In this document: piece by piece, positions 16,773 through 26,200 of the stretch
Layout of the letters: each line of letters opens with the position of its first letter
Position numbering within the stretch: position 1 is the stretch's first letter
NCBI RefSeq assembly: GCF_022758235.1
Contig: NZ_JALEBG010000001.1
Span: 496,001 to 560,000, forward strand
Direction of reading: 5' to 3'
Length of the DNA stretch: 64,000 nucleotides
DNA from: Pontibacter liquoris
Lineage (GTDB): Bacteria; Bacteroidota; Bacteroidia; Cytophagales; Hymenobacteraceae
The notes under the pieces: model-generated
Databases searched by the model: none
Told to the model about the DNA's origin: nothing
The model's input: only the letters and a program-made list of their open reading frames with translations
Program-made: the position numbers and the translations under genes

Positions 16773-18657
16773 CGTAGATATCGAGTTTGCCGTGTTTTCT
16801 TAATTCATACTCTTTCATCATCTCAAACACCACCGGCGTAACCAGCAGGATGTGGATGGAGGAGGTAAATACGCCACCGATCAAAGGCAGCACGATGGGT
16901 AACATCACGTCGGTGCCCACGCCCGTTGCCCACAGCACCGGAATCAAACCGAACAGGGATACCGACACCGTCATGATCTTCGGGCGCAGGCGTTTCACTG
17001 CTCCCTTGAACACATAATCGCGGATGTCCTGCTTGGTAATCGTCTCGTTAGAATTCCCTTTGGTGTCGGCCAGCTCTTTCATCGCCTCGTTGAGGTACAC
17101 CACCATCAGCATACCTGTTTCAATGGCCATTCCGAACAAGGCAATAAAGCCGACTGCTACCGCCACTGACAAATTCACGCCATAGAAATAGACGATGAAC
17201 ACGCCGCCGATGAGCGCAAACGGAATGGTGATCAGGCTGAAGAAGGCTTCCTTAATGGAATTAAAAGAGAAGTATAAAATGAAGAAGATGATGATCACCA
17301 CCAGCGGAATAATGAGCTGGAGCGTCTGGGTGGCGCGCACCTGGTTTTCCCACTGGCCGCTCCACTCCAGGTAATAGCCGTTGGGCAGACCGGTTACTTC
17401 CTTGCTTATCTTTTCCATGGCCTCTTTCACGGTGCTGCCCAGGTCGCGGTCGCGCACATTGAAGAGCACCGCCCCGCGCAGCTGCGCATTTTCGGAGTTG
17501 ATCATGGGCGGGCCATCGGTAAAGCGAATAGTGGCTACAGAAGAAAGCGGAATGGTGCCGGCCGCCGGCGTCTGGATCGGTATCCGCTGAATCCGCTCCA
17601 CGCTGTTACGGTACTCCTGGGCCAAACGCACGTTAATAGAAAAACGCTGGCGCCCTTCGATGGTGTTGCCGATCGGGGTGCCACCCAGGGCAGATTCTAC
17701 GATCAGGTTCACGGCATCCACCGTCATGCCATAGCGGCTCAGCGCGTCGCGGTTGATATCGATCTCGAGGTACTTGCCGCCCGTTATCGGCTCTACGTAA
17801 AGGTCGTTCACACCCTGCACATCGCGCAGCGCACCGCGTACCCTCTCCGAAACCGACGCAATGGAGTCCAGGTTCTGGCCGTATACTTTCACGCCCACGT
17901 CGGTGCGGATACCGGTAGCCAGCATGTTGATGCGGTTGATGATGGGTTGGGTCCAGCCATTGACCACGCCCGGAATCTGCAGCTTGGTGTCGAGCTCGCG
18001 GATGATGTCCTGCTTGGTCAGGCCTTCGCGCCACTCCGACTGCGGCTTGAGCATGATGATGGTCTCGATCATACTAATAGGAGAGTTGTCGGTGGCGGTG
18101 CTGGCGCGGCCGGCTTTGCCCAATACGCTTTCCACCTCCGGCACCGATTTGATGATCTTGTCCTGCACCTGCAAAATGCGCTTGGCTTCGGCGTTGGAAA
18201 TGTCCGGCAGGGTGACCGGCATGAACAGGATGGAGCCTTCGTCGAGCGGCGGCATAAACTCGGTGCCGAGGCTAAAGAGCATGGGGATGGCTACCAGCAA
18301 GGCAAGTATGTTCACGCCAATGGTGGTTTTGCGCCAGTTCAGACACCATCGTAGCAGGGGCCCGTACAAGCGCTCCAGCACCCGGTTGAGCGGGTTGGCG
18401 CTTTCCTCTTTGAACTTCCCTTTCAGGAAAAAGGAAATGAGCACCGGGGTGAGCGTGATGGCCACGATGGCATCAACTATAAGTATAAACGTCTTTGTCC
18501 AGGCCAGCGGACCAAACAACTTGCCCTCCTGGCCTGTGAGCAGGAATACCGGCAGGAAAGAGGTGATCACGATCACGGTACTCCAGAACACGCTTGGCCC
18601 CACCTGCTTGGCAGCCTTTTCGATGATCCGGATTCTATCTTCTTTTGATAATTTCAT
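16759..18657 (-). CDS. cusA: CusA-type Cu(I)/Ag(I) RND pump, C-terminal part of a split gene
   Basis: 632 aa corresponding to CusA from the cytoplasmic helix before TM5 to the C-terminus. It begins MKLSKEDRIRIIEKAAKQVG and continues into TM5 (FWSTVIVITSFLPVFLL), TM6, the second periplasmic half and TM8-TM12. The three copper-binding methionines are present at M146 (LFMPV), M196 (ISMIE) and M245 (INMLA). The spacings of 50 and 49 equal those of E. coli CusA Met573, Met623 and Met672. It lacks TM1-TM4 and the proton-relay Asp, which the upstream ORF encodes. Together the two ORFs make 1060 residues, the normal CusA length. They are separated by an inverted-repeat element carrying another gene. 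Confidence 0.93.
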   Translation of the reverse strand: MKLSKEDRIRIIEKAAKQVGPSVFWSTVIVITSFLPVFLLTGQEGKLFGPLAWTKTFILIVDAIVAITLTPVLISFFLKGKFKEESANPLNRVLERLYGPLLRWCLNWRKTTIGVNILALLVAIPMLFSLGTEFMPPLDEGSILFMPVTLPDISNAEAKRILQVQDKIIKSVPEVESVLGKAGRASTATDNSPISMIETIIMLKPQSEWREGLTKQDIIRELDTKLQIPGVVNGWTQPIINRINMLATGIRTDVGVKVYGQNLDSIASVSERVRGALRDVQGVNDLYVEPITGGKYLEIDINRDALSRYGMTVDAVNLIVESALGGTPIGNTIEGRQRFSINVRLAQEYRNSVERIQRIPIQTPAAGTIPLSSVATIRFTDGPPMINSENAQLRGAVLFNVRDRDLGSTVKEAMEKISKEVTGLPNGYYLEWSGQWENQVRATQTLQLIIPLVVIIIFFILYFSFNSIKEAFFSLITIPFALIGGVFIVYFYGVNLSVAVAVGFIALFGMAIETGMLMVVYLNEAMKELADTKGNSNETITKQDIRDYVFKGAVKRLRPKIMTVSVSLFGLIPVLWATGVGTDVMLPIVLPLIGGVFTSSIHILLVTPVVFEMMKEYELRKHGKLDIYDVKH

Positions 18658-18662
18658 ACTTC

Positions 18663-19096
18663 AATTTTGAATAATTGAATATTGAATAACTGAATGATTA
18701 TTTCGTGTTCTTGCGGGCTTTCGCCATGACATAAAGTACTTCAGTTATTTCTTTCTTTAAGGTTGCAACACTTGCCATCGTGGCTGTTTCTGATTCTTCC
18801 AGAAGCTCCAGCCAGAAGAGTGTCTCATCGGCTTCCTCAATCACGATGCTGATCTTGGAATGGAATTCTGCTGCAGACCGGGCACGACAGGCGGCTCTGT
18901 AATTAGCTGCGACGGATGTTGCTGAACGGAGCAGTTGCCGTTTCATAATGGTTGCTTCTTCGGTTTTAGGCAGCGATTTTGAAAAATGAATGACATCTAT
19001 AGCCAGGCGCTTGGTGCGCTTCTGAAACTGATCTATAAATTCTTTTCTATCTGAGTTCATCTTATTCAGTTATTCAAAAGTCAGTCATTCAAAATT
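18663..19096 (-). mobile_element. IVS/S23-type element: one four-helix-bundle ORF within 35-bp inverted repeats, splitting cusA
   Basis: The outer arms are 18663-18697 (AATTTTGAATAATTGAATAT onward) and 19061-19096; the reverse complement of the latter begins AATTTTGAATGACTGACTTT. Both end in TTGAATAACTGAAT. The single ORF fills the space between them exactly. The element follows the TAG of the CusA N-terminal ORF directly and ends 5 bases before the ATG of the C-terminal ORF. The architecture matches the intervening sequences known from 23S rRNA genes of Leptospira and others, which encode this protein family within a long terminal stem. Here it sits inside a protein gene. Its 434-base length is not a multiple of three. 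Confidence 0.8.
18698..19060 (-). CDS. Four-helix-bundle protein, S23/IVS family
   Basis: 120 aa, the usual size for this family (also related to the Avd accessory protein of diversity-generating retroelements). Signature features are an N-terminal helix with FIDQFQKRTKRLAIDVIHF, the segment LLRSATSVAANYRAACRARS between helices 2 and 3, EFHSKISIVIEEADETLFWL, and a basic C-terminus (VMAKARKNTK). Family members form pentameric, positively charged bundles that may bind nucleic acid; the function of the stand-alone IVS form is unknown. No reverse transcriptase or variable repeat is present, so this is not a retroelement. It is more AT-rich than the surrounding pump gene, in line with insertion. 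Confidence 0.92.
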   Translation of the reverse strand: MNSDRKEFIDQFQKRTKRLAIDVIHFSKSLPKTEEATIMKRQLLRSATSVAANYRAACRARSAAEFHSKISIVIEEADETLFWLELLEESETATMASVATLKKEITEVLYVMAKARKNTK

Positions 19097-20383
19097 CTAC
19101 TCTTCTTCCATCCATTCTTTGCCCTTCTGCGCATCGGCTAAATGCCGGTAGGCATTCTCGACCATCACGATGGCGTCGTCCACGATCACGCCGATGGAGA
19201 GGGCTATGCCGGTCAGCGACATGATGTTGGAAGAGATACCGAACGCGTTAAGAAGTATGAACCCGATGGCAACTGAAAGCGGCAGCTGGATGAGGATGAC
19301 CAGGGCACTGCGCCAGTGGAAGAGGAAGAGAAACACGATCACGGAAGCCACCAGCATTTCCTCGATCAGCGTTGCTTTGATGGAGTCCACTGATTCGTTT
19401 ATCAAACCGCTGCGGTCATAGACGATGTTGAACTTCACGCCCTTCGGAAGGCCTTTGGCTACTTCTTCCATCTTCACTTTCACGTTGTCGATCACCTCGT
19501 CGGCGTTCTCACCGTAGCGCATTACCACAATGCCGCCCACCGCTTCGCCTTCGCCGTTCAGGTCGAATATGCCCAGGCGGCTTTCGCCCGTCATCTGCAC
19601 CGAGGCCACGTCGCGCACCCGCACCGGTATGGAATTGTTGGTAGCGATGGCAATGTTCTGAATCTCCTCAGCCGACTGCAGGTAACCAGTGGTTTTGATG
19701 ATGTAGCCGATGTCGGAAAGTTCGAATTTGCGGCCGCCTGCCTCGTTGTTATTCGCCCGGATGGACTGGATAACCTGCGGTACGGAGAGCTTGTAATAGG
19801 TGAGCTTGTTGGGATCGAGCGTGATCTGGTATTGCTTCTGGAAACCGCCAAACGAGGCCACTTCGCTTACGCCTTTCACGTTCTGCAAACCGAATTTTAC
19901 ATACCAGTCCTGAATGGCGCGCTGCTCGCCCAGGTCCATGCCGGGCGCATCCAGGGTATACCACAGGATGTGTCCCACGCCCGTACCGTCGGGCCCAAGG
20001 GTAGGCGCCACGCCTTCGGGCAGCATGTTGCCTACCGAGCTCAGGCGCTCCAGCACCCGCTCACGGGCCCAGTACACATCGGTTTCGTCTTCAAAAATGA
20101 CATAGATAAAGCTCATGCCAAACATGGAGCTGCCGCGCACATACTTCACCTCGGGCAGGCCCTGCAGGTTGGTCACCAGCGGGTAAGTGATCTGGTCTTC
20201 GATGATCTGCGGGCTGCGGCCCATCCATTCGGTAAAAACGATCACCTGGTTTTCAGACAGGTCGGGGATAGCATCCACCTTGTTTGTCTGTACCGAATAC
20301 AAGCCCCAGCCGAAGAGCACTGCCGAAATGAGCAGCACTACCATGCGGTTACGGAGCGAAAAGGAAATTAATTTCGCAATCAT
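19097..20383 (-). CDS. cusA: CusA-type Cu(I)/Ag(I) RND pump, N-terminal part of a split gene
   Basis: 428 aa: TM1, the first periplasmic half (PN1, PN2) and TM2-TM4. Hallmarks are AIPDLSENQVIVFTEWMGRS at the N-terminus and the proton-relay motif VDDAIVMVEN, with D402 matching Asp405 of E. coli CusA. The ORF stops 26 residues after that Asp, in the cytoplasmic loop, with EWMEEE and TAG at the edge of the inserted element. Joined to the downstream ORF, the loop from EN to VGP would be 36 residues, against about 33 in E. coli, so nothing essential was lost. It starts the pump part of the operon, 158 bases after the HYC_CC_PP-like gene. Confidence 0.93.
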   Translation of the reverse strand: MIAKLISFSLRNRMVVLLISAVLFGWGLYSVQTNKVDAIPDLSENQVIVFTEWMGRSPQIIEDQITYPLVTNLQGLPEVKYVRGSSMFGMSFIYVIFEDETDVYWARERVLERLSSVGNMLPEGVAPTLGPDGTGVGHILWYTLDAPGMDLGEQRAIQDWYVKFGLQNVKGVSEVASFGGFQKQYQITLDPNKLTYYKLSVPQVIQSIRANNNEAGGRKFELSDIGYIIKTTGYLQSAEEIQNIAIATNNSIPVRVRDVASVQMTGESRLGIFDLNGEGEAVGGIVVMRYGENADEVIDNVKVKMEEVAKGLPKGVKFNIVYDRSGLINESVDSIKATLIEEMLVASVIVFLFLFHWRSALVILIQLPLSVAIGFILLNAFGISSNIMSLTGIALSIGVIVDDAIVMVENAYRHLADAQKGKEWMEEE

Positions 20384-20540
20384 GTACCTATAAAATTAAC
20401 CTTAACAGGAAAAGGAGAAACTGCCACAAGCGCAGCAAGAAGGAAGCGATGCCCAAGTATAATGTATGGCCGGATCAGCCCGGGTCTTTAGAAAAAGACA
20501 CAGCTACGCCAGCCAATGCAGGGCATCAGCAACGGTAAGG

Positions 20541-20972
20541 TTATAGCAGGAAGGATTGCACCAGCACCGGGATGTCCCGGGCAAGGGGAGGGGAAGCGTA
20601 AAGTGCGTAGGTTGGTTTTAGCGCTGCTTCAGGCGCAAATAACTGAAGTATAACTGCCTGGAAAGCGGCGACAAACTTCAGGTCCAGAATTTTGTGGAGG
20701 TTGATCTTGGTGTCGGTGCCGGCATCCAGGCGCTGCACCACAAAGGTGTGGTTCTGGCAGCAGCTATCGGCTTTTACCGTTTGCTTTGGAGGCTGATGAC
20801 AGGCAGGCAGCGTTTGCTGCTTTTTCTCCATGGGGCAACTTTCGGCTTTACCAAAGAAGCTGAAGTCCTGTATTTTTCCGCCGCAAAAGTGCATCCCAAC
20901 CGACAGGCCCGTCGAGGAGACGAGCAGCAGCAGGGCCAGGGTAAGCAACACGATTTGACGGAATAGCTTCAT
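20541..20972 (-). CDS. HYC_CC_PP-family small secreted protein, first gene of copper operon
   Basis: 143 aa from ATG 20972; the frame is open to 21020, but the signal peptide begins MKLFRQIVLLTLALLLLVSS. Conserved points are the H-F-C motif (GLSVGMHFCGGKI), SCPM and SCCQNH in the middle, and the proline pair near the end (YASPPLARDIPVLVQSF). This Cys pattern matches a Bacteroidota family that NCBI, as I recall, names HYC_CC_PP, found beside metal-efflux genes. It is probably a periplasmic or inner-membrane metal-binding accessory protein. The next gene in the operon is the CusA N-terminal ORF. Confidence 0.72.
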   Translation of the reverse strand: MKLFRQIVLLTLALLLLVSSTGLSVGMHFCGGKIQDFSFFGKAESCPMEKKQQTLPACHQPPKQTVKADSCCQNHTFVVQRLDAGTDTKINLHKILDLKFVAAFQAVILQLFAPEAALKPTYALYASPPLARDIPVLVQSFLL

Positions 20973-21004
20973 AGCAGCGGTTGCTGTAAAGGGCAGCAAC
21001 AAAA

Positions 21005-21012
21005 CAAAAGTA
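21005..21012 (-). promoter_or_regulatory. Candidate -7 box of the copper operon
   Basis: The minus strand reads TACTTTTG, a perfect match to the Bacteroidota TAnnTTTG box. It lies about 33 bases before the preferred start codon at 20972. No clear -33 box was found. Confidence 0.35.
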
Positions 21013-21197
21013 CGGAACAAACGGCACTATTGCTTATACTTTTATTTGTTTGTGTTACATAATCTTTCTCAACGCAACCGGTTTGTCCCTTTTCCAGGCA
21101 GCTACTAGCGTTCTAAACAGTGTTTGCTAAGTAAATATAATTGGCCTGAAGGATGTGCATAACAGGCAGTGAGTGACTTTTTATAAGAGACACGCAG

Positions 21198-22598
21198 CTA
21201 CTTGCTCTGCGGCCAGTCGTCGGTGCGGAACGCAGAAGCCGGCAACCCGGATTTGTTTGTCAGCTCAGGCAGGGCCGTGTTGCGCCAGCCATACCGCACC
21301 GCCACCGGGCGTTTCACGCCTTTTGCCTGCACCACCACGGTATTGCCCGTAATTTTAGCTTCAGCTTTTACAAACTGCATGTCGGGGCCGGCCACTTCAA
21401 AGTCCTGCAGCGCTTTGCCCTTCGCTTTCAATCCATCGGCATAATCGAAGTATAGCTGCACCTTGGCGCCTTCTACTTTCATGCTGCGGTACAGCGGCCC
21501 CGACACAGGCACGTCCTTGCGGCCATAGGTTTTGCTCAGGGCCCAGTTGGCCAGGCGCTTGCCCACGTCGTGCTTGTTGGTAGGGTGTATGTTCTGGATG
21601 TTGCCGATGTCGCTGATCACGGCCATCCCTGTGTTGGGCACCGCCATAGCCCGGCGCTGCGCATCCCGGAGCGCCACGCCCGCATCGGCATCATAGGTAT
21701 AAGGCGCGATCTGCACATAGTAGAACGGAAAGTCATAGCCCCAGGCACCTCGCCAGTTTTGGATTAGCGCCGGCAGTAGCCGCACATAATTGGCTGGGTC
21801 TACTGTGTTCGTTTCGCCCTGGTACCAGAGCGCTCCGGCAAGGCGAAAGGGAATGAGCGGCGCGATCATGGCGTTATAGGCTTTGCCGGGGTCTTTCGGC
21901 CCCCATTCTTCCTGCGGCAGTCTGGCAGCCGAGGCAGCCAGCAGCGGGTTTTCCGAAATTGTTTCGTTGCTCACCCAGATCTCGGCCGGCGTGCCACCCC
22001 AGCTGCTGTTGATCAAACCCACGGGCACATTCAGCTGCCGGTGCAGTTCCTTTCCGAAGAAGTAGCCCACGGCACTGAAATCCGGCATTGTTTCGGGTGT
22101 GCATACTACCCAGTGGCCGTTCAGGTCCAACTGCGGGGCATCAGCCGTGCGGTGGCTCACGCTGAAGAACCGGATGGAAGGATAATCGGCTTTCGGGATT
22201 TCCTGCGCGGCGCTATCAATGCCGACTCTGGCAGACCACTCCATGTTCGACTGCCCGGAGCAAAGCCATACTTCGCCCAGCAGCACATCTTCTATCCGGA
22301 TGGTGTTATAGCCTTTTACAGTGATGGTGTAAGGACCGCCTACCGCGGGTGTTTGCAACGTTAATGCCCACTGCGCCTGGTTGCTTGCTTTTGTTTTAAG
22401 CGATTGATTATCCCAACTCGGGGTTACGGTTACTTCTTCGCCGGGCTTTGCCCAGCCCCATATTTTTACGTCGGCCTTTTGCTGTAGCACCATGTGGTCC
22501 CCAAAAATGGCGGGCAGCGTAACGGCCTGAACAGAAGGTATGCTGCAGAGCAGCAGGGCAAAAGTTAAAAGCAGGAAAGGAGATAGATTACGTTTCAT
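21198..22598 (-). CDS. Secreted sialate O-acetylesterase-family carbohydrate esterase
   Basis: 466 aa with a signal peptide (LLTFALLLCSIPSVQA). The N-terminal beta domain (PAIFGDHMVLQQKADVKIWG) is followed by an SGNH hydrolase: the catalytic Ser in WLCSGQSNMEW, the Gly block in SSWGGTPAEIW, WYQGETN, and the His region IHPTNKHDVGKRLANWA. Family members remove acetyl groups from sialic acids or plant polysaccharides. Next to a GH31/GH2/GH9 locus the likely substrate is acetylated hemicellulose (inference). It is transcribed divergently from the hybrid regulator across a 660-bp gap. Confidence 0.9.
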   Translation of the reverse strand: MKRNLSPFLLLTFALLLCSIPSVQAVTLPAIFGDHMVLQQKADVKIWGWAKPGEEVTVTPSWDNQSLKTKASNQAQWALTLQTPAVGGPYTITVKGYNTIRIEDVLLGEVWLCSGQSNMEWSARVGIDSAAQEIPKADYPSIRFFSVSHRTADAPQLDLNGHWVVCTPETMPDFSAVGYFFGKELHRQLNVPVGLINSSWGGTPAEIWVSNETISENPLLAASAARLPQEEWGPKDPGKAYNAMIAPLIPFRLAGALWYQGETNTVDPANYVRLLPALIQNWRGAWGYDFPFYYVQIAPYTYDADAGVALRDAQRRAMAVPNTGMAVISDIGNIQNIHPTNKHDVGKRLANWALSKTYGRKDVPVSGPLYRSMKVEGAKVQLYFDYADGLKAKGKALQDFEVAGPDMQFVKAEAKITGNTVVVQAKGVKRPVAVRYGWRNTALPELTNKSGLPASAFRTDDWPQSK

Positions 22599-23258
22599 AT
22601 TTCAGGATATCAGAAAGCAGCAGCGGTAGGCCAGGTGACCAGCCGCCTGGGCCTGCACCCTATACGTGCGGGTATAAAAATACACTTTATTCGGAAAGAT
22701 GCAACAGCAGCACTTTCTGCCGGTCTGAAACGGTTTTGATCTATACTTAAAAATTAGCTATCCAGGGACAAAGCTGGCTTGTGTACCAGAAAGGCCGCAA
22801 AGCAGCAAAAGCAGCAGACAGCAGGTATATTTTTATGCTTCTTTCAGCAGTGTCAGGCATTATCAAGTATGATGATAAGTATAAGGATGATGGGCAGGGA
22901 GATCACGCTGTACGATTGCTGCACGGTTTGTCGGGGGTAAAGGATGGGTTAGATTTTAATTTAACAACTAATCTCCTTCAATGAGATAGGCTGGCGCAAA
23001 AGCAGGCCGGTTCATGTGCCATTCGCTACACTGCTGCGCTCTTGCGGAAACAGGACAGAAGGCATGCGATTGGATACTCTTCAGTTTAAATTTTAACAGG
23101 CCGGTAGGGCGGTTGCAAATTCCTTTAAATATGACTAAACTTAAGTCGGGGTCTGCTCCAGCTATACTTCCGCCATTATTTTCCCGGCGGGCCGGAACCA
23201 TTCGCAGGTAAGATCCCTTTCGCCTAAATACATCATTGTTTCTTTCTATACTGCCACT
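22599..23258. other. Divergent promoter region, no gene
   Basis: 660 bases between the divergent esterase and hybrid regulator genes. It is AT-rich, with several AAGTAT words (22864, 22877) and TATACTT (22742, 23162). Short ORFs here look like no known protein. The segment GGTCTGAAACGGTTTTGATC near 22722 faintly resembles the GAAACATTTGATACC operator. I see nothing stronger. Confidence 0.5.
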
Positions 23259-26200
23259 ATGCGCCCTGAAAGATGGATTTTATTTGTGTTGCTTTTCCTG
23301 GGTGCCCGTTTGCAGGCGTTTGCGGCCTTACCCGAGCAGTATAGGTTCTCCCTGATCGATATTAACAGCGGCCTGTCCAACAATCAGGTCAAGTGCTTTT
23401 TAAAAGACACTAATGGCTTTCTGTGGATCGGCACGGCCGCCGGCCTTAACCGCTACGATGGCTACAAGCTCAAGGTGTTTACCTACCACTCCAACGACAC
23501 CACCTCGCTGGGGAGCAATGATATTCTGAAGCTTTCCGAAGGACCCGATGGCCGCATCTGGGTGCAGACACCGCAAGGAACGAACGTGTATGACCCCGCC
23601 ACAGAGACGTTTTTGCGCAGCCCCAACCAGCTGCTGCTGCAGTATGGCATTCCGGCCGGCCCTGTGCGCGATATCCTGAAAGACAAAGAAGGATACTTCT
23701 GGTTTGCGGTGGCCGGGCAGGGGCTTACCAGGTATGATGCGCGGCGGCATACTTCGCGCCGCCTTAAACATACTTTCCCAGCAAAAAGCAGCCTCAGCAC
23801 CGATTATGTTTCGGCAATGGGCCAGACCACGGCTGGCGATCTGTGGGTGGTGCACAGCAACGGCATATTGGAGCGGCTCGACTTGAAAACGCAGCAGGTA
23901 GTGGAACGCAGCGATGCCATTTACCGGAAGTATAGCCAGGAAATGCGCTCTTATGCCCTCACCCTAGACAGCGACAATGATTTGTGGCTGTATGCGCGCG
24001 AAAAGGAAAGCGGCGTATACTTCTACAACCAGGCTGCTAAATCGCTTGAGCACTTCCATAAAAACGCTGCCCGCCTGCCGTTAAACAACAACCAGGTACG
24101 CGGTATAGCCGAGGCTGCCAAAGGCAGGATCTGGATCGGCACCGACCATGGCGGCATCAACGTGATCGATAAAAAAAACATGACGGTGCAATACATCCGC
24201 CGCAATGAGGAAGTGGCCAACAGCCTGGCCCATAACAGTATCAATGCGCTTTATAAAGACCCGGAAGGCATTATCTGGGTCGGCACGTTTAAAAAGGGCG
24301 TCAACTACTACCATCAGAACAATATCCGGTTCCCGCTCATCAGCCACCAGGCGTCTGTAAAGGAAAGCCTGCCGTTTGATGATGTGAACGTGTTTGTGGA
24401 AGATGACAAAGCTAACCTGTGGATCGGCACCAACGGCGATGGCCTGCTTTACCTCGACAGGGCCACGGGCGCTTATACCCGCTACCGGCACGATGCTACT
24501 AACCCCAACAGCCTCCCGAATGATGTGATCGTGAGCCTGCTGCTTGATAAAGACAAAACGCTCTGGGTCGGCACTTACCTGGGTGGTCTGGTAAAGTATG
24601 ACGGGCGCACGTTCAAACAGTATAAAAACGATCCTTCGGACCCCGCCAGCTTATCCGATAACAGTGTGTGGGAGTTGTACCAGGACGGGCGCGGCACCGT
24701 CTGGGCCGGGACGCTGCACGGTGGTCTGGAGCAGTATGACCCGAAAACAGACAGCTTCCGGCATTCGGCTAGCAGCGGCGGCGAATACCCGGTCCACTGC
24801 GATTATGTGTCGTCCATTACCGAAGATAGCCACGGTAACTTGTGGGTGGGTGGCGGCAATGGCGTGGACGTGTTTAACAAACAAACCGGCAAGAGTACCT
24901 ACTTTTACCATGATCCGCGCAACCCGAAAAGCCTTGTCAGCAACAACATCACCTACATCCGGCGCGACCAGCGCAATAACATCTGGGTCGGAACGGCAGA
25001 AGGGCTGGACCTTTATAACGCGCAGGACGGTTCTTTCCGCCATTTTACCACCGCCGATGGCCTGCCCAGCAACACCATTGTAGCCATATTGGAAGACGAC
25101 AACCGCAACCTGTGGCTGAGTACGCCAAACGGCCTGAGCAACCTGGTGGTTCGCCATCAGGGCGGCAGCGACCAGTATAGCTTCCGGAACTATGATGAAC
25201 TGGATGGCCTGCAGGGGAAAGCCTTTAACGAGAATGCCGCTTTAAAAACAAGCAAGGGCGAACTGCTTTTCGGGGGGCCGAACGGCTTTAACCTGTTCCG
25301 GCCGGAGCAGATCCAAAAAAATACCCTTGTGCCCCGCATCGTGTTCACCGACTTCCAGCTTTTCAACAAAAGTATCCCCATCAACAGGCCGGTGCAGGGC
25401 CGTGTCATTCTGCCCAAAGCCCTGTCCGATACCCGAAGCATCACGCTGAAGCATGACGAAAATGTTTTCTCGATCGAGTTTGCCGCGCTGAACTTCTTTC
25501 ATCCCGAAAAAAACAAGTACCGCTACCAGCTCGAGGGCTTCGACAAGGAATGGCATACAGTAGACAATAGCAACCGCCGCGTAACGTACACCAATCTGGA
25601 CCCGGGCGTGTATACCTTCAAGGTGATGGCCGCCAACAACGACGGCGTCTGGAACAAAGCGGCTGCCAACATGACAATTGCGGTGCTGGCGCCTTTCTGG
25701 CAGACAAAAGAAGCCCTGGTGCTTTACGTTATACTGGCCGCTGTGCTTCTGGTGCTTGCCCGTAAGCTGGAGCTGCACCGCGCCGAGACCAAATTCTTAC
25801 TTGAGCAGGAGCGGCGCGAAGCCCGGCAGCTGCATGACCTCGACCGGATGAAGATCAAGTTCTTCACCAACATGAGCCATGAGTTCCGCACCCCCATCAC
25901 GCTGATCCTGGCGCCCATCGAGAAGCTGCTCAAAACCACCACCGACCCCGGGCAGCAGCAACAATTCCAGATGATCAACAAAAATGCCCGGCGCCTGCTG
26001 CACATGGTAAACCAGCTGCTCGATTTCCGGAAGATCGCCGTGGAGGAACTGGGTCTGAATGCGTCGGAAGGTGATGTGGTGGCGTTTGTATCCGAAACGG
26101 TACAGTCGTTTAGTGATTTGTCGGATAAGAAAAATATCCCGCTGACGTTCACCTCCGGTCTCAAGGAACTGCAGACCTCGTTTGATGCCGACAAGCTGGA

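Noticed and set aside
18663..19096. Diversity-generating retroelement, suggested by the Avd-like fold of the four-helix-bundle protein
   Set aside because: No reverse transcriptase, template repeat or variable repeat is seen anywhere in the window.
18658..19099. Possible intein or intron rejoining the two cusA ORFs
   Set aside because: No intein splice residues or HINT motifs, no group I/II intron core or reverse transcriptase, and deletion of the element would leave an in-frame TAG and a frameshift.
22781..22984. 67-codon plus-strand ORF in the esterase-regulator gap
   Set aside because: Low-complexity Lys/Ala start, no recognisable fold, no ribosome or promoter signal.
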